A stretch of DNA of 64,000 bases. Source: Xestospongia muta (Eukaryota > Porifera > Demospongiae > Haplosclerida > Petrosiidae). The notes under the pieces are model-generated. The model was not told where the DNA came from. It ran no database searches and saw only the letters and a list, made by a program, of their open reading frames with translations. The first letter of the stretch is position 1. Every line of letters begins with the position of its first letter. A program made the translations under genes and the position numbers. Of the stretch, positions 11,516 through 24,356 are shown piece after piece. The stretch covers positions 684,501 through 748,500 of the forward strand of contig OY848929.1 of NCBI GenBank assembly GCA_963693285.1. The letters run 5' to 3'.

Positions 11516-13143
11516 GGGTTGCTCTCTGGAGAGAAGAAAATTATTATTAGCACTTCAAAGAAGAAAGTACAAGAGGTATAGCAATGAGGTCGGTGAGTTC
11601 TGTTCATAAAAGTGCCTCCATTTAGTTGAAGGGTGATCTGAAAGCTCTACAGTGTCAAAGTGCTATTCTAATGACATCTGCTGCTAAAGATGAGAATTTG
11701 TCTGATGCTTTGATGCAAATAGAACAGCTACAAAAAGAGCTTAGTGAGGCTAAAGCTTCTAGTGAATCAAAGGTTAGTGAGTATGTATGAGTGTTTGAAG
11801 GGATTGCTTAAATGTTTTAAATAATTATTGTTAGATTAAAGATATGGAAAATGAATTGGTTGCTCTTCAAGAGTCTAGTTTAGTGGAAGATAATAAAAGT
11901 AAAGTTTCTATCTTAAAATGTTTTAACTATAATATGTGTTAATACAATTTATCATTAGAACTTGAAGAAAGATTGTCGGTGGTTACCAACCAAATTGAAA
12001 GTTATGATCATCGAGCAAAAACTGCTGAGTCAGAAGGTATGTGGTTTATATATAGGTGGTGACATTTATATGTGTGTGTGTGTGTTAATAGTGGAGAAAC
12101 TCAAAGAGAAGATTACTATGTTAGAAAAAACAATTAATTCAGCTACTATAATGGCTTTACTGCCTCCTCTTGAATTCGGTAAAGATATACTCCCTCCACC
12201 TCTTCATTTAGATGGGCTAGATCTTGGAGTACCTCCTCCTCCCCCACCACCTCTGCCACCAGGTGAAAGCAAAGGGAGTACTCATGATTCTATATAATGT
12301 CCTTTATATGCAGGTACTGGAGCTCCTCCTCCCCCACCAGGTAAAATTAAGACGTTGTTGTTAACCCTTATCAACCGATATTTGTAGGGACCGGAGCTCC
12401 ACCTCCCCACCAGGTAAATGATAGGCATTGTCTAATCCTTATTGATGTATTTATAGGTGTTGGAGTTCCTCCTCCACCACCACCTTCTCCCCCTGAAGGA
12501 ATCCCAGGAGGTAAGGATTGATATTGTTACTATTAGCTATAATCTATATCTCAATGTAGCTCCTCCTCCACCACCATCATCACTAAATGCATCACTTCTA
12601 AATGTTCAGTAAGTTATGGCTAGTTAAATATTGTTTAATAAACTTTTAATTGTACTAAGATTAAGGAAAACTGTAGACACAGAGGACAAACCAGATTCAG
12701 GTATTTTAATCCAAATATCATTACATTGATCTATTTACTGTCATATTCTTGTACTAATGTATAATTAATATTTTGTATTTGTCAAGGTGATGCTGACCCC
12801 ATGGCTAGTGTAATGGCATCCATTCGTAGTGGACGAGTCAAATTAAGAAAAACTCCTGGACCAACAATAACGAGACTCCACCGAGCTCTCCAACTCCTCC
12901 TGTCCCACCAAGATCCAAAAGTATGGATGCCCTATAGTACAATATGTCCCCTTTTATCTTACCAAAGGTCTAAAGTCCAGTGAGGATCAGCTTTGGTAGA
13001 CCAACGAAAAGGTTCTGCTCCTCCTAGGTTCCAAAGTTCTCCTGGTAAGAAAGAATATAATAGAATATAAATGTATGTGTACTATTTGTTTTAAAGGTAA
13101 TAGTTTGTCTGGTTCTGCAAATTCATCTCCTCCTCTAATTTAG
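11516..13143 (+). pseudogene. Shootin-1-like 3' gene part, probably decayed
   Basis: A chain of short exons encodes a charged start (CSLERRKLLLALQRRKYKR, about 11,518-11,590), coiled-coil segments (11,626-11,772; 11,836-11,902; 11,959-12,035; 12,091-12,170 with VEKLKEKITMLEKTINS), then polyproline exons (12,175-12,262; 12,315; 12,389; 12,460; 12,560), a WH2-like or basic motif DPMASVMASIRSGRVKLRK (12,793-12,850), and a Ser/Pro-rich end stopping at 13,143. This order of coiled coils, polyproline and a 'M..I..G..LR' motif resembles vertebrate shootin-1, an actin-clutch protein. Single-base losses break frame in the polyproline exon at 12,389 and near 12,862, and a TGA precedes the last block, so it is probably not functional. 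The 5' half is absent; a hAT relic takes its place. Family assignment is by remembered architecture only. Confidence 0.5.
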
Positions 13144-13314
13144 ATGATAATGATATTTTCATGCAACCAGTGCTGACTTGACTGCTTTAGTTCAAATATT
13201 GTTATCTCTGTTTGTATTTTGTTGTAGTAGAATTTTTACGTCACTTCATTTTTATTATTGATTTTCTTGAAGTTAAAATATTAATTTTTAATTTTTTATA
13301 AACTCTTAATTTTC
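13144..13314 (+). other. Short AT-rich intergenic region
   Basis: No coding or repeat signal seen between the end of the shootin-like remnant and the ADAM-B promoter region. Confidence 0.5.
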
Positions 13315-13440
13315 TCATCACGTGACTAAAAATACGTACTCTTGCGACATGCCTATTTCTTGCGTAGGCGTATCTCATTATAAAGTGTTGCTGCAGCATA
13401 ATTTAGTACAGTAACTGCGCATAGCCAAACAACAGCTAAG
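13315..13440 (+). promoter_or_regulatory. Putative ADAM-B promoter
   Basis: Directly upstream of the ADAM-B start codon: an E-box in the palindromic context TCACGTGAC (13,318-13,326), a TATA-like TATAAAG (13,379-13,385) and an NRF1-like TGCGCA (13,416-13,421). The TATA-like box lies 56 bp before the ATG, allowing a short 5' UTR. Position-based inference only. Confidence 0.35.
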
Positions 13441-16400
13441 ATGGGTTTGTCTTCGCTTCTTTTTCCCGTTGTTTTCCTGATATTCATCACTTTCGATTCT
13501 ACTAGTTCTTTCCACGCTCACAAGCTACCATTTCGTAGTAAGAAGTCACCAATAGGTAAGCAGTATAACGTAATGATAATATTTTTACTTGAGTTGTCCC
13601 ATTACCAATAGAAACAATACATAATTATGACGTAGTATATCTCCAAGGAGTAACTGATGACCAAAGAGAGGTATAGACATTCTCTTCTTTCCATTTATTG
13701 TTGTTTTTTTTCGTCAGATTCATCCTAAAAGCTTACATGTTGTAGTGAGAACTGATGCTGAAACTTACCAACTAGATTTAGTATTGAACGAGTATGTCAT
13801 ATTGCACTTTTTACTTGTCATAGCTTACGTTGTATTACTAACTGTTTTGTCTAGGGGTCTGTTAGCACCTCATTTCACTTCTGTTCACTATTCTGACAAC
13901 AAGAAGATTAGTGAAGTAAGTTTCCTCTTAAAATAATCAAATTACTATATTATAGCATAGAATGATATGCTTAGCCATGAAGATAAATTAATGTATTTTT
14001 ATCTGTAGGGTCATCGTAATTGTTTCTACCAAGGCAAAGTTAAGAATCATCCAGAATGGAAAGCTGCATTTAGTACATGTTATGGACTAAGGTTTGTTGT
14101 TATAGATTTGAATAGTTTTGTGGTTACTAGTGTTGCTGGAAGTGTACTCTTTACTACTACCTGTAAATGTATGGGTTCCTTCTCACTCCTGCATTTGGCT
14201 TATTGAGAGAGGGAAGGTCTTGGCAGCTTCTTAGCATTTGTCCTTTTGTCCTTTCATGGGTATATTTAAGCAGCTAGGCTGTAGCTAGAAGTTGAATCAA
14301 CTTCCTGTTACTTTAGTGATTAATACCTTAAAAAGAAAATCCCTTTTCTTTACTTGACCTTTCCTTAACTGGACAATTTTGAAGAATTACAACATCTGCC
14401 AAGTTCCTGTAACTGTATCATTGTTATCAGGCTATCATATTAACATTTCCTGACTCCCCACACACCACACCACACCACACACACTCACTCTCTCACTTGT
14501 TTGTCCATTGCATTGGTCTGTGTTATGTTGTCTATCTAAACAGTTAACAAAATATTACAAAAGGTAGCCAGCTGCTATAAGGATTCTTGACTTCTTATCA
14601 TCTTGTGTCATCTGCTATTGACATTTTAACTAACCCACTGGCCACCCTGTGTCTGTGGGTACAAAAGTACAATAAGGCTGGAATGAAAAAAAAACTAGTG
14701 TGGCTTCTAGAACCCACACAACTGAAACAGATGGCAAACATAACTACAACATTGTAATTTATAGTGTCAACAAACTCAGTTCCTTCTAAACATTTAAAAT
14801 GTCATGATTAAAATTGTGTGAATTCAAATGTGCAACATAGTTATTCATACTTACCTCATCAAGTGACAAATCTAGTTCTATTTTAATCATTTCATTATAT
14901 GACTGGTCTCTATAAAAAAAATTTAGAAAGCCACCAAGTGTTAAAGTGTTATATACCTCATGACATTATAGCATCATACCTGATGTGCTAACAACACATT
15001 AGCAGCTATTGTCATCTTTGAACTTTCCAACATACTATATAGTACTAACATGTTCTTTTCTTTCTATAGGGGTTGGTTTGGTGATCTCAGGAACAGAAAC
15101 TCTTTATACCACTTGGAACCTCTTTCTGATGGTAATGAGGTAAGCAAACATTTTGTTTCTTGACAAAACGTGTAGTGTTTGTAAATTGAGTGAACATGTT
15201 GTTGTTGTTGTTGAGACTAATGATCACATTATCTATTGGTGTCCAATAGTTAACTGGACCTCATGCACTTTATCTGGACACTGAACACAAGAACATCAAA
15301 GAAGGTGTATGTGGTAAGTACCAATGACCACTTCAAGTGGCATGTTCAGATCAGTGTGTTTGTAAGTCTATACTGCTGTCTAATGTGGTATAGGATCAAT
15401 AACCATTTCAAGTGGGGTGTTTAGTTTAGTTCAATGTCTATACAGATGTCTAGTGTGGTGTATGACCAAGCAGCATCTGTTTATTCAATTTTATATAAAC
15501 ATTACTTTCAAGTTAATCATAACAGAACTCTTATACAGACATGGGGCAATAGTAATTGTAATAGTAATTGTATTAGTAACGATTACATGTTTTGAAGTAA
15601 CAGTAATAGTAATACATTACAATACAATGTAATTGACCCTATGTCTACTCTTATATTACAATCATTACTATTCCCTAAAGGTACAACACTTGAACATCAT
15701 GTTGGAAGCAATCACGGGATTAACTTACCATCAGAATTAAAAGGCAAGCAAAGAGTAAGTTCTAGTTACGTTGTACTTGGATGGCGCATCATATCACATG
15801 ACAATGATGTCATGTAGGTGTATACACATATATGTATATTTATATTATGATGTCATTATGATCTCATTATTATTTAATATGATATCTAATGTTTCTATTG
15901 ACAGTTAAGAAGACAATCCGGTGGTACAACTAAAATTGTTGAGCTATTAGTTGTTAATGATTATTATCAGGTAGACCACAATTATAAAACAATTAAAGGG
16001 AGTCTTTTTATTAATTATTACTAACATCAATGTGTTGTATAGATAGTCCAATTGATCCAATTACACACTTCTGTAAAAAGACAACATCTTCTTGACTAGC
16101 TACATTTACTGCCTACTCCACTCACCTAGGAAACAATTTTATTCCACATTTGTTTTGTTGACATTCATTGTCTATTCTATAACTCACATTTCCTTATTAT
16201 CCTAACACAGTCAGCACTGTTTACATGTACTATTCACATGTACTGTTTACATGTACTATTTACATGTACTATTTACAGTACATTAACTTGTATACACCTA
16301 CATATATATATTAATTGTAATAGACCCTACATCAGGTTCAATGTGTCAGACATTGTCTCATAGTCCTGTTGTTATTGTTACATTCTTCAAATACTCTGTA

Positions 16401-19400
16401 ATTAGTAACTATAAAATATATTATTATTATTACATGAGAATCATCCTGAACATGGCTATCTTCTTTTCATAGTATATGGCGTATCAGAGTAATATTTCAG
16501 CTGTTGTCTTAAGGGCCATTGATCTAATAAACCAAGTTGACTTGGTAAGAAATTAACTGATTTTTTACGCCCACTCACATCATCTATTCATCCATCTGTC
16601 CATAAATCCATCCATTTTCATATTCATACATCCATTCATTGAGGTTCATCCATCTATTTTATCTATACCTGTAGCTCTACCAATCACTTAGTGTTCGTGT
16701 TGTTCTTGTCCATTCTATCACATGGACTACTAGCCAACAAATTCCATTCAATACTGACTCTGGAACTCTTTTAAGAAGTTTTCGTACATACCATTCTAGT
16801 ACTACATCACTTCGTAGTATTCAACATGACAGTGCTATGATGATCACGTGAGTATCACATGACACATATTAGTACAAGTGACTTAATCAAAACAATTATT
16901 AATCAGTGACAGTTTAATAGTATATCAAGTTATTGACACCAATTGTATATAAATTATCAAGTCTATTAATAGTAACTCATATTAGTATATCTATTAATAG
17001 TAACTCATATCAATATATCTATTAATAGTAACTCATAGCAATATATCTATTAATAGTAACATTGTGTCATAATGTTACTATTTATATTTTTTATAGTGGT
17101 ATTGATATTGCTGGCAGTACTGTAGGGATAGCATATGTGGGAACAATGTGTAATTATGACTCATCTGTTGGAGTTACTCAGGTTGGTAGTAATATGTGAT
17201 ATACTTATAATAATTGGAAAATTAGTAATTATAATAACAGAAATTAATTATGTGTGATAGATTTATAGTAAGACTATTATCAGTATTATCAGTAAAATAC
17301 AATAAATTATAACAATAACAAAAAAGTATTAAAATAACTACTTTTAATATTCTATAATGTATTCTTTTATTTTATTACATGATATATTATACCTTATTGT
17401 GTAATACATCTTGTCTATTACATAACACACTGTACCTCATTTTTAAATATATCTTGGTATTTAGGATACTAGGAGTAGTGTAGCTTCAGTTGCTACAATT
17501 GCTGCTCATGAAATTGGTCATACATTTGGTATGGAACATGATGATGCTGCTAGTAAGTACAAAGGAGATTATGATGGATACTTGTGATGTCACGATTATT
17601 TCGTAGGTTGTAACTGTCCTAATGCACAAGCTGGTTGTATTATGAATGCTGTCTCACGGTAATATAATTCAGCTGGTTCACATTAACAATTTATTACTTG
17701 TTTTTCATTTAGTAACCCTCCAGCCACACAATGGTCGCAATGTAGTATTAATGAACTGAATAATGGATTTGCAGGCACTGGTAATGATGATTTAGATCGT
17801 TGCCTTGGCAACAGTCCAACTCAAGTAAGTCAATTATTATTAATAGATGAATTATATATTAATTTATACAATAATTTTATTATTAATTAATATATGATTT
17901 TATTTTAGATTGTTGGAGATGCACGTTGTGGTAATGGGATAAAGGAACCTGGTGAAGTGTGCGATTGTGGCAGTCCCCAGGTCAGCAGTAGTCAGAAAAC
18001 ATAATTATTAACCCAAACCATTTGACCATGTGTTCTAAAAGTGCTATCTAGAGGTCATGGAATGCATGGTCAAATGTTAGAGTAGGAAAATCTATTATTA
18101 GGATATACTGTAATACTTTATTGGAAGACACTTTATTTCCTTTCTCTTACAGGAGTGCACTGATCCTTGTTGTAATGCTACTATTTGTGACTTAGCTGAA
18201 AATGCTGAATGTCCTTCTGGAGAGTGCTGTAAAAATTGTAAAGTATGTTGACATCTGTATTATCAACACTCTCTCAAATTTAATTATAATTTTGTATGTA
18301 TTTATAATTTTTTTAGTTTATATCTTATGGGACAATATGTCGTAATTCATCTGGTGAATGTGGTATTGCTGAATATTGTACTGGAGACTCAGCTGATGTA
18401 AGAACACTTTATGTGTGCATCTATTCATCCATATATCCATTTCAAATGTATTTATCCATTTTATGAGTTTATATTGTCCATTATTTATGTTTATTCATCC
18501 ATTTAACAATATATAATGTCCATTGTTTCCAATAGTGTCCACAGGATGTTACTCTACAAAATGGAGTACCTTGTAACAATAACTCTGTAAGCTATCAAAT
18601 CTCAGAGCACATTTTTACATCCTACATGTACATGTATTGTCAGATGTACATGTACATTATTTGACAATACATTCCATGTAGTTGATCCTATGACACTATA
18701 TCCCATAAATACAATCTATGTTTTGTTTGTAGTCCTATTGCTATGATGGGGCTTGTGCCTCTCACACGAGTCAGTGCAAACGTTACTATGGAAACAGTAA
18801 GATGAGATGCATCACTAGTATTGTAACATGAATAGTTGGAATTACAACAATGCCAAATATCGAACCTCCTCTCCTTCCCACTCTCCCTCCTTTTCTCTTT
18901 CTAATACTGCTTTTTTCCCTTTTTTTTAGCTTCAACACAATCAGATGATGATTGTTACACATTTTATAATACACAAGGAATACGACAGGGTCACTGTGGA
19001 TCAGATGGAACCAATTTCATAGCTTGCTCAAATGCGTGAGTTACTACACATTTCATTTTTGTGTGAATGTTCAACATGATATTATTGGTCTTTTTCTCTC
19101 TCAGAAACCGTTTCTGTGGCTCACTTCAATGTAATGGAGGAAGTATCATATTTGATAATGTTGACTATACTGGTAGTCTTACTGCTTATGTGCGTTACCG
19201 TAACAACCATGAGTGTCGCTCTTTTACATCTCCTGCTAATTCTGATGAAGTTAGTCCTGGTCTAACAATGGATGGTACAAAATGTGGAGATGGAATGGTA
19301 AGTTATTAGTTAGAAGGAAACCTAATTTGATAGTATTGATTATGTGATATGTACAAGATTTAGTACCTGCTTACCAGGTCCCTTTTATTTGTTTATTAAA

Positions 19401-22400
19401 TATAATTAATTAATTAAAATATATATACCTGGTCTGACTTACCTATTACTTAAAAGATGACAATTTTAAAAGTTGTTCCTAAAATAGTTTGGTTGTTGTT
19501 GGGATATTATAGTAAGGTTTATTATTAAAGACTGTTGTAATTAGTTTGTTGTTTTGGAGTAGTCACTATATACTTCAATTAGCCATACCCAACTCCAATA
19601 GTTTAATTTTATTCATCACTTACAATACATATATACATAACATTATATAATATAATATATGTATATGTATGTATAATTATATATATATATAATATGTGTA
19701 TATATACATATAATATAGTAATATAATATATGTATATGTATAGATAAAACATGATTCATAACAATATAGGTCTGTTTGGCATACTTTGTGTACTAGACAT
19801 TGACCCAATAAAACAAACATGAGTTAACATATACATTATGGACCCAATACAATAACAGGACAATTTGGCACACTTCATAACTTAGTACATACCATACTGT
19901 AAAATGACATTATAATAAATGTCTAATGGAATTATCTGATAGGTAGCCTAAATAAAACAATGCCTATTTTATTACAATAATGTAAACAGTATTGATCTAA
20001 ATATTTAATAATATCTTATTATTCCAGCTGTGTGTTGCTCAACAGTGTCGTACAATAGCCTCATTAGGTAACAAGCCCTGTGCTGTTGGATCAAATGGAC
20101 TAACATGTTCTGGCAATGGAGTAAGAAATTTGATAACAATTTTTGAGAAATGTTTTATATCAAATTTCATTCCCTATTAACTGGAATACATTGTTAGAAA
20201 TTTGCTGAGTTAGCATTTCTTTTCTTCTTTCCTAGGTTTGTAACAACTTAGACAATTGCTCGTGTAACATAGGTTTTATAGGAAGAGACTGCAGTGAGCA
20301 AATTAATGGTGGCACTACCACGCCAGCTCCATCATCTGGTAAGATATTGTATGTCATGACTAACTACATACAGCACATGATACGTACAAACAGCATGACA
20401 TGGTCACATGACTAGTACACAACTTGCTTGACCTCCTTACTTCAAGAAGAGACAAAAACGAGTGTTATTACAAAATGTGTGGGATTGGTCACTACACAAA
20501 TTTGTGGTGTCCATTTTGACTATTGCATATAATATTAGTACCTTGCTTGTCATCATAATAACCATGACTACTACAACTATTACTAGTAGCATGATAAATA
20601 CTTACAGTAGGAACAACAAGCATAACATCCCTGACAAGAGGATTACCAAACACATCATTATTACCCGACATCAAACGTGTTAACGTTGGTAAGTAAAGGG
20701 TAGGATAGCAATAGATAGGTTTATGCATTATTCATTAAAAGTCCTGCCCCCCCCCCCCCCCTCCCCAACCTATTATCCCTCTTCCCCCAAACTGCTCCGC
20801 CCCTTCTCCAATATGATGTGTTCGATAATCTCCTTTTGGGAGCAACTATTTTGTTGGACATAAGATGATAATAATTCGGTTTCATACAATGCAGATATAC
20901 CATCATTTACTTCAAGTAAATCTTCTTCAACAAGTCTTGTCCGTCATTCAACAACCCCTCACATCAGTCATTCATCAAGTACCTCATTCATCAATTCTCC
21001 TACTGTAACTCCTCCCACTAGTCATTCCCTTCTCACTACTAATGTACCATTAATACCAACTACATTCATTAGCCAATCATCACAGGTATCCATGGCAACC
21101 CACCTCCCCATTTCATCAATAGTCACAAGTCATACACTTATCACAAGAACAGGTACTACCCACATCACTGCCATTAATACAAATATCCCAGTTAATTCAC
21201 CTACAACTAATGGACCCAGTACAGGTTTTGTCAATCCAACAATAGGAAGGGGGAATGGCGGAATATTAGGCTTATTTACAGGTGGGCAGGCTAATGAATA
21301 ATTCTGTAACAAAATAATATGATACAGCTGTTATAACTAATATTTACTAACCTTATTATATCTTTGTTTTATTAGATAATACAGGTCTTGCAGTTGGTCT
21401 ATCAGTTCTATTTGTTGTACTAGTTTTAATAGCAGTTGTTACCGTAGTAATAGTAATTGTACTGATTGGTATAAAGAAGAAAAAGAGCCAAAGTGTTGTT
21501 AACCTTCCTTCACCCCGTGCAAAGTGAGTAGTATAGTCCATTAGTATAGCTCTATTGAATGAAGATAGTAATACAGCTGGGGCTATCATGAGATCTGTTG
21601 TTTAATACAGCCCTGATGACTACAAGTAATCATGTATTATCAATACATACTGACACTAGCCCTGATTATGATGTCAGTCTGTACAATATAACACTAGTTT
21701 ACATCACTACTATCATAATGTATTATTTTAAAGTTATTATATGACTATTATAAATAAAAACAATTCTTTCAAAATAATTCACCAAATGTTAATGTCTTTT
21801 AGATATTCTAGGGGGTCGTTCTCTGGAGAGAGGAAAATTAGTATTAACACTTCAAAGGATGATCATCTTCTTATGTCTGCAGCTGAGAGAGCTAATGGTA
21901 ATATTGCAGCCTCAACTCGTCGACCTCCTCCTCCCTATGTTTCTAGTGGGTATGTTCCACCTCCTTATAGTCCCTCGCGATCAGCAGGGAACAGTTCCCC
22001 TTCAGTGACTGTCAATCGTAACATCCGTCAACCACCTCCTCCTCCTCCTACTCAGAGGCCTATAGCACCACTGGATAACTCCCATCGTCCTCCACCTCCT
22101 CAGAGACCTACAGCACCACTGGATAACTCCAAAAGACCTCCACCTCCTCAGAGACCAGTGGCAAGCAGACCTCCTCCTCCCCAGAGACCCACGGCAAGTA
22201 GACCTCCTCCCTCTGTACCAATTAGTCAGCCACCCACTAAACCTCCAAAACCTTCTCCTCCGGTTAAATCTCCACCCACGGCTCCCCCTAAACCATCCAA
22301 GATACAGGTACAATGGCCTCCAGCATCATCTAGTGGTCCACCAGAGAATGCTAAACCTCTCCCTCCTCCTAAAAAGGCTATTGCCCCTCCACGCAAGTAA
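13441..22400 (+). CDS. ADAM metalloprotease-disintegrin, copy B (complete)
   Basis: Full-length paralogue of copy A, roughly 950-1,000 aa. The ATG at 13,441 opens a signal peptide (MGLSSLLFPVVFLIFITF). Prodomain exons follow: 13,441-13,555, 13,612-13,670, 13,718-13,791, 13,855-13,915, 14,009-14,091 (NCFYQGKV and a possible cysteine switch STCYGLR), 15,070-15,139. The protease exon 17,465-17,552 has HEIGHTFGMEHD, so three zinc-binding His and the catalytic Glu are present, with Met-turn CIMNA at about 17,645. Disintegrin (SGECGIAEYCTG, about 18,350), Cys-rich, EGF-like (20,236-20,338), a single stalk exon 20,895-21,224, transmembrane exon 21,376-21,523 ([19 protein letters not shown]) and proline-rich SH3-ligand tail 21,803-22,400. 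Intron phases agree. The stalk exon is longer than in copy A because sequence that acts as intron in A is read as coding here. Family role: ectodomain shedding and cell adhesion. Confidence 0.93.
15536..15647. mobile_element. hAT-type MITE (112 bp) in ADAM-B intron
   Basis: Bounded by CAGACATGGGG and CCCTATGTCTA and flanked by a perfect 8 bp duplication CTCTTATA (15,528-15,535 and 15,648-15,655). ADAM copy A has the uninterrupted site near 2,165. Same family as the 61 bp element at 615-675. Confidence 0.85.
20700..20894 (+). other. Poly-C-bearing intron segment of ADAM-B
   Basis: Intron between the EGF-like and stalk exons. It has a C run at 20,747-20,762 and matches 8,546-8,735 of copy A, which also has a C run (8,588-8,604). 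The minus-strand open frames here are rich in Gly and Arg only because of the C run. Confidence 0.6.
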
Positions 22401-22960
22401 TGACACACTATGCATTGTTGATTTTATCTATATTACTATTAAAATGTTGTAAAATTAAACTTATATTAATTTTATTTTGCTGTATTGTTAAATTTGACTG
22501 TTTTTATATTGCAATAAAATTATTAATAAATTAATAATATAATTATTAATTACATATACAATCATAATAAAAGTAATTAATACTGATGATAATGAAGAAA
22601 TGTAAATTTAATGACAAAGTTTAACCAAAAAGGCTGTTTTCTGTCCATGCCTCAAACAACCTTGTCATGTTGCTATTGTACATAAATATGGCAGATTAGG
22701 TTGTACTAAATTTGGAAAATTTGTAGCTAAGTATCAACCATACTCTTGTCATTTTCCAATATTTATAATTAAGCACTATATTAATATATTAATTAGTTTG
22801 TTTGGAAGCAACATTCATTAGTGGTCATTGTTATTTCTTTTCTAGATACTGTCTCAGAAACAGTTGAAATGTCCAGACAGCCCAATTATAATCATGACAT
22901 CAAATTAATACAATTATTATTGTTATTAAAATTATTGTTATTAAACTAATCTTTGGAATA
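22401..22960 (+). other. 3' flank of ADAM-B with stalk-intron fragment and possible orphan exon
   Basis: The first 280 bp match the 3' flank of copy A. Positions 22,690-22,845 repeat the stalk-unit intron and end in an acceptor TTTTCTAG (22,844). A short open segment follows (DTVSETVEMSRQPNYNHD, about 22,846-22,900) that runs into Leu-rich low complexity and a stop. A similar segment (GTTEKSRQSYL) follows an acceptor at about 53,690, upstream of the third ADAM tail fragment. It could be an alternative last exon; evidence is weak. Confidence 0.3.
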
Positions 22961-23558
22961 ATTATAGTTCGCTATTGTTCTAACAATGTCACAAAGATCA
23001 TGATAATAGCTTTGAAACATTTTTGATAGATGAGGGTTGTCTATTTAAAAGATAATGTGATACATTGAAGTAATAAAGACATCATAGTGGCCTCTCTTTG
23101 AAAAAATAACAACTTGACTTTTAGTGTTTTTAAGAGTTACTTTAATAAACTGATTGATAAGATATTTACTCAAAAGATGACCACTTGAGCTGTACGTATA
23201 GAGGGCTGTTGAGGGGGGAGAGAGAATAAGTGATACAAATTATCTGGGCCACCAACAAGGGGGCAAGGTCCTAAACATCACCTTCGTTCATGTTATTGGA
23301 ATATATGTAACCAGGTGCCCATAAAGATGCAAGATACAACATCTAGCTACTCAGCTTATAAAAGGAGTAGATAAGTTATACATGAGCTACTCAAACAGAT
23401 ACAATCTAGTCAAGATCCTGAAGTAATGTTACACAAGATTTGTAATGTACTTATACAAAGTAATGATGATGGCAAATTGAAAGAAATTACTTTGAACCTT
23501 TAGAAGATAGAAAGTGTACAATTACACAATAAAATTTACAGATTGGTGTGCACAAGTT
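22961..23558 (+). other. Intergenic, nothing recognised
   Basis: AT-rich sequence without a supported exon or repeat structure. The last 120 bp (23,540-23,678) form the upstream region of the following pseudogene. Confidence 0.5.
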
Positions 23559-23569
23559 GGGGAGTTCCC
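23559..23569. promoter_or_regulatory. NF-kB-like site GGGGAGTTCCC
   Basis: Matches GGGRNWYYCC-type kB consensus. It lies 110 bp before the ATG at 23,679, in the same CTCC-rich context as similar sites at 42,579, 49,888 and 53,198 upstream of related first exons. Confidence 0.4.
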
Positions 23570-23678
23570 TCCAACGCCCCGCCCCTCCTTTATAATATGA
23601 ATATGCATAACAAGAGTGGGTGGGGCCAATTGACACAATTCTCTCCAACGCCCCTTTTTTGCACATAGAGGAGAAATC

Positions 23679-24356
23679 ATGGCTGACCGACACGATAGTG
23701 AGATCGCAACAACCTCACAACCAGATGACATTATTCCTGATGCAATTGAGGTCATTGGAGAAGATGTTAGCAACACTGAAATATTAGAACTATATTTTCA
23801 AGGAGTACAATCTGGAGGAAAGAGAGAGAAGGTAGTAGAATGGATCCAATATGTTGATGAGGGTATTGTACATGTCAATTTTTTGTCATCTGAAGGTAAA
23901 AATATAATTTATCTAGAAAATATTACTTATTTTCTCTCTTCAGATGCTGCCAGCTGTCATTGCACAAGAGAAACATTCATTTATGAAGAAACGTCTTTAT
24001 GTTCAATATGTTCCAGCCCCTCCTCCTGACTAGTCCTGAGGTACCTAAACAATACCAGAAAGACAACTTATTTATACAAGAGTGTTCAATTACTAAAGAT
24101 ATTTGTTTAAAGAGAGGAGTATGGCACTTGTTCCAATGCTACATCAATTGAAAAGAAGTGAACTGATCTTGTTAAAGGAATGAGAAAGAATGGAGTTGAA
24201 ATAGTGTCTTCTTCAAAAGCAACAGCTCAAAAGCCATTCCTCAGGATCAAAGGTGAAGTAGTTAATGTCAAATGTGCTGCTGAGAAGATTCAAGAGCTTC
24301 AGTATGCTGTGAAAGAGCGTCAAATACAAATATCTCATCCTGGAACACTATTATAG
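23679..24356 (+). pseudogene. Truncated PARP14-like 5' copy (RRM fused to KH-like piece)
   Basis: Starts MADRHDSEIATTSQPDDII and continues as an RRM-like exon (ILELYFQGVQSGGK ... VHVNFLSSEG, to 23,895), homologous to 31,050-31,242 of the PARP14-like gene. The next exon equivalent (23,942) has a 1-nt insertion (DAAS instead of DAAA frame), an extra TAG-containing stretch near 24,030, and then jumps at about 24,087 from the 'KDxLFIQ' segment directly to the KH-like 'CSITKDICLKRGVW' segment, deleting about 1.8 kb of coding sequence. More stops follow and homology fades after 24,345. Not functional. Confidence 0.85.
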
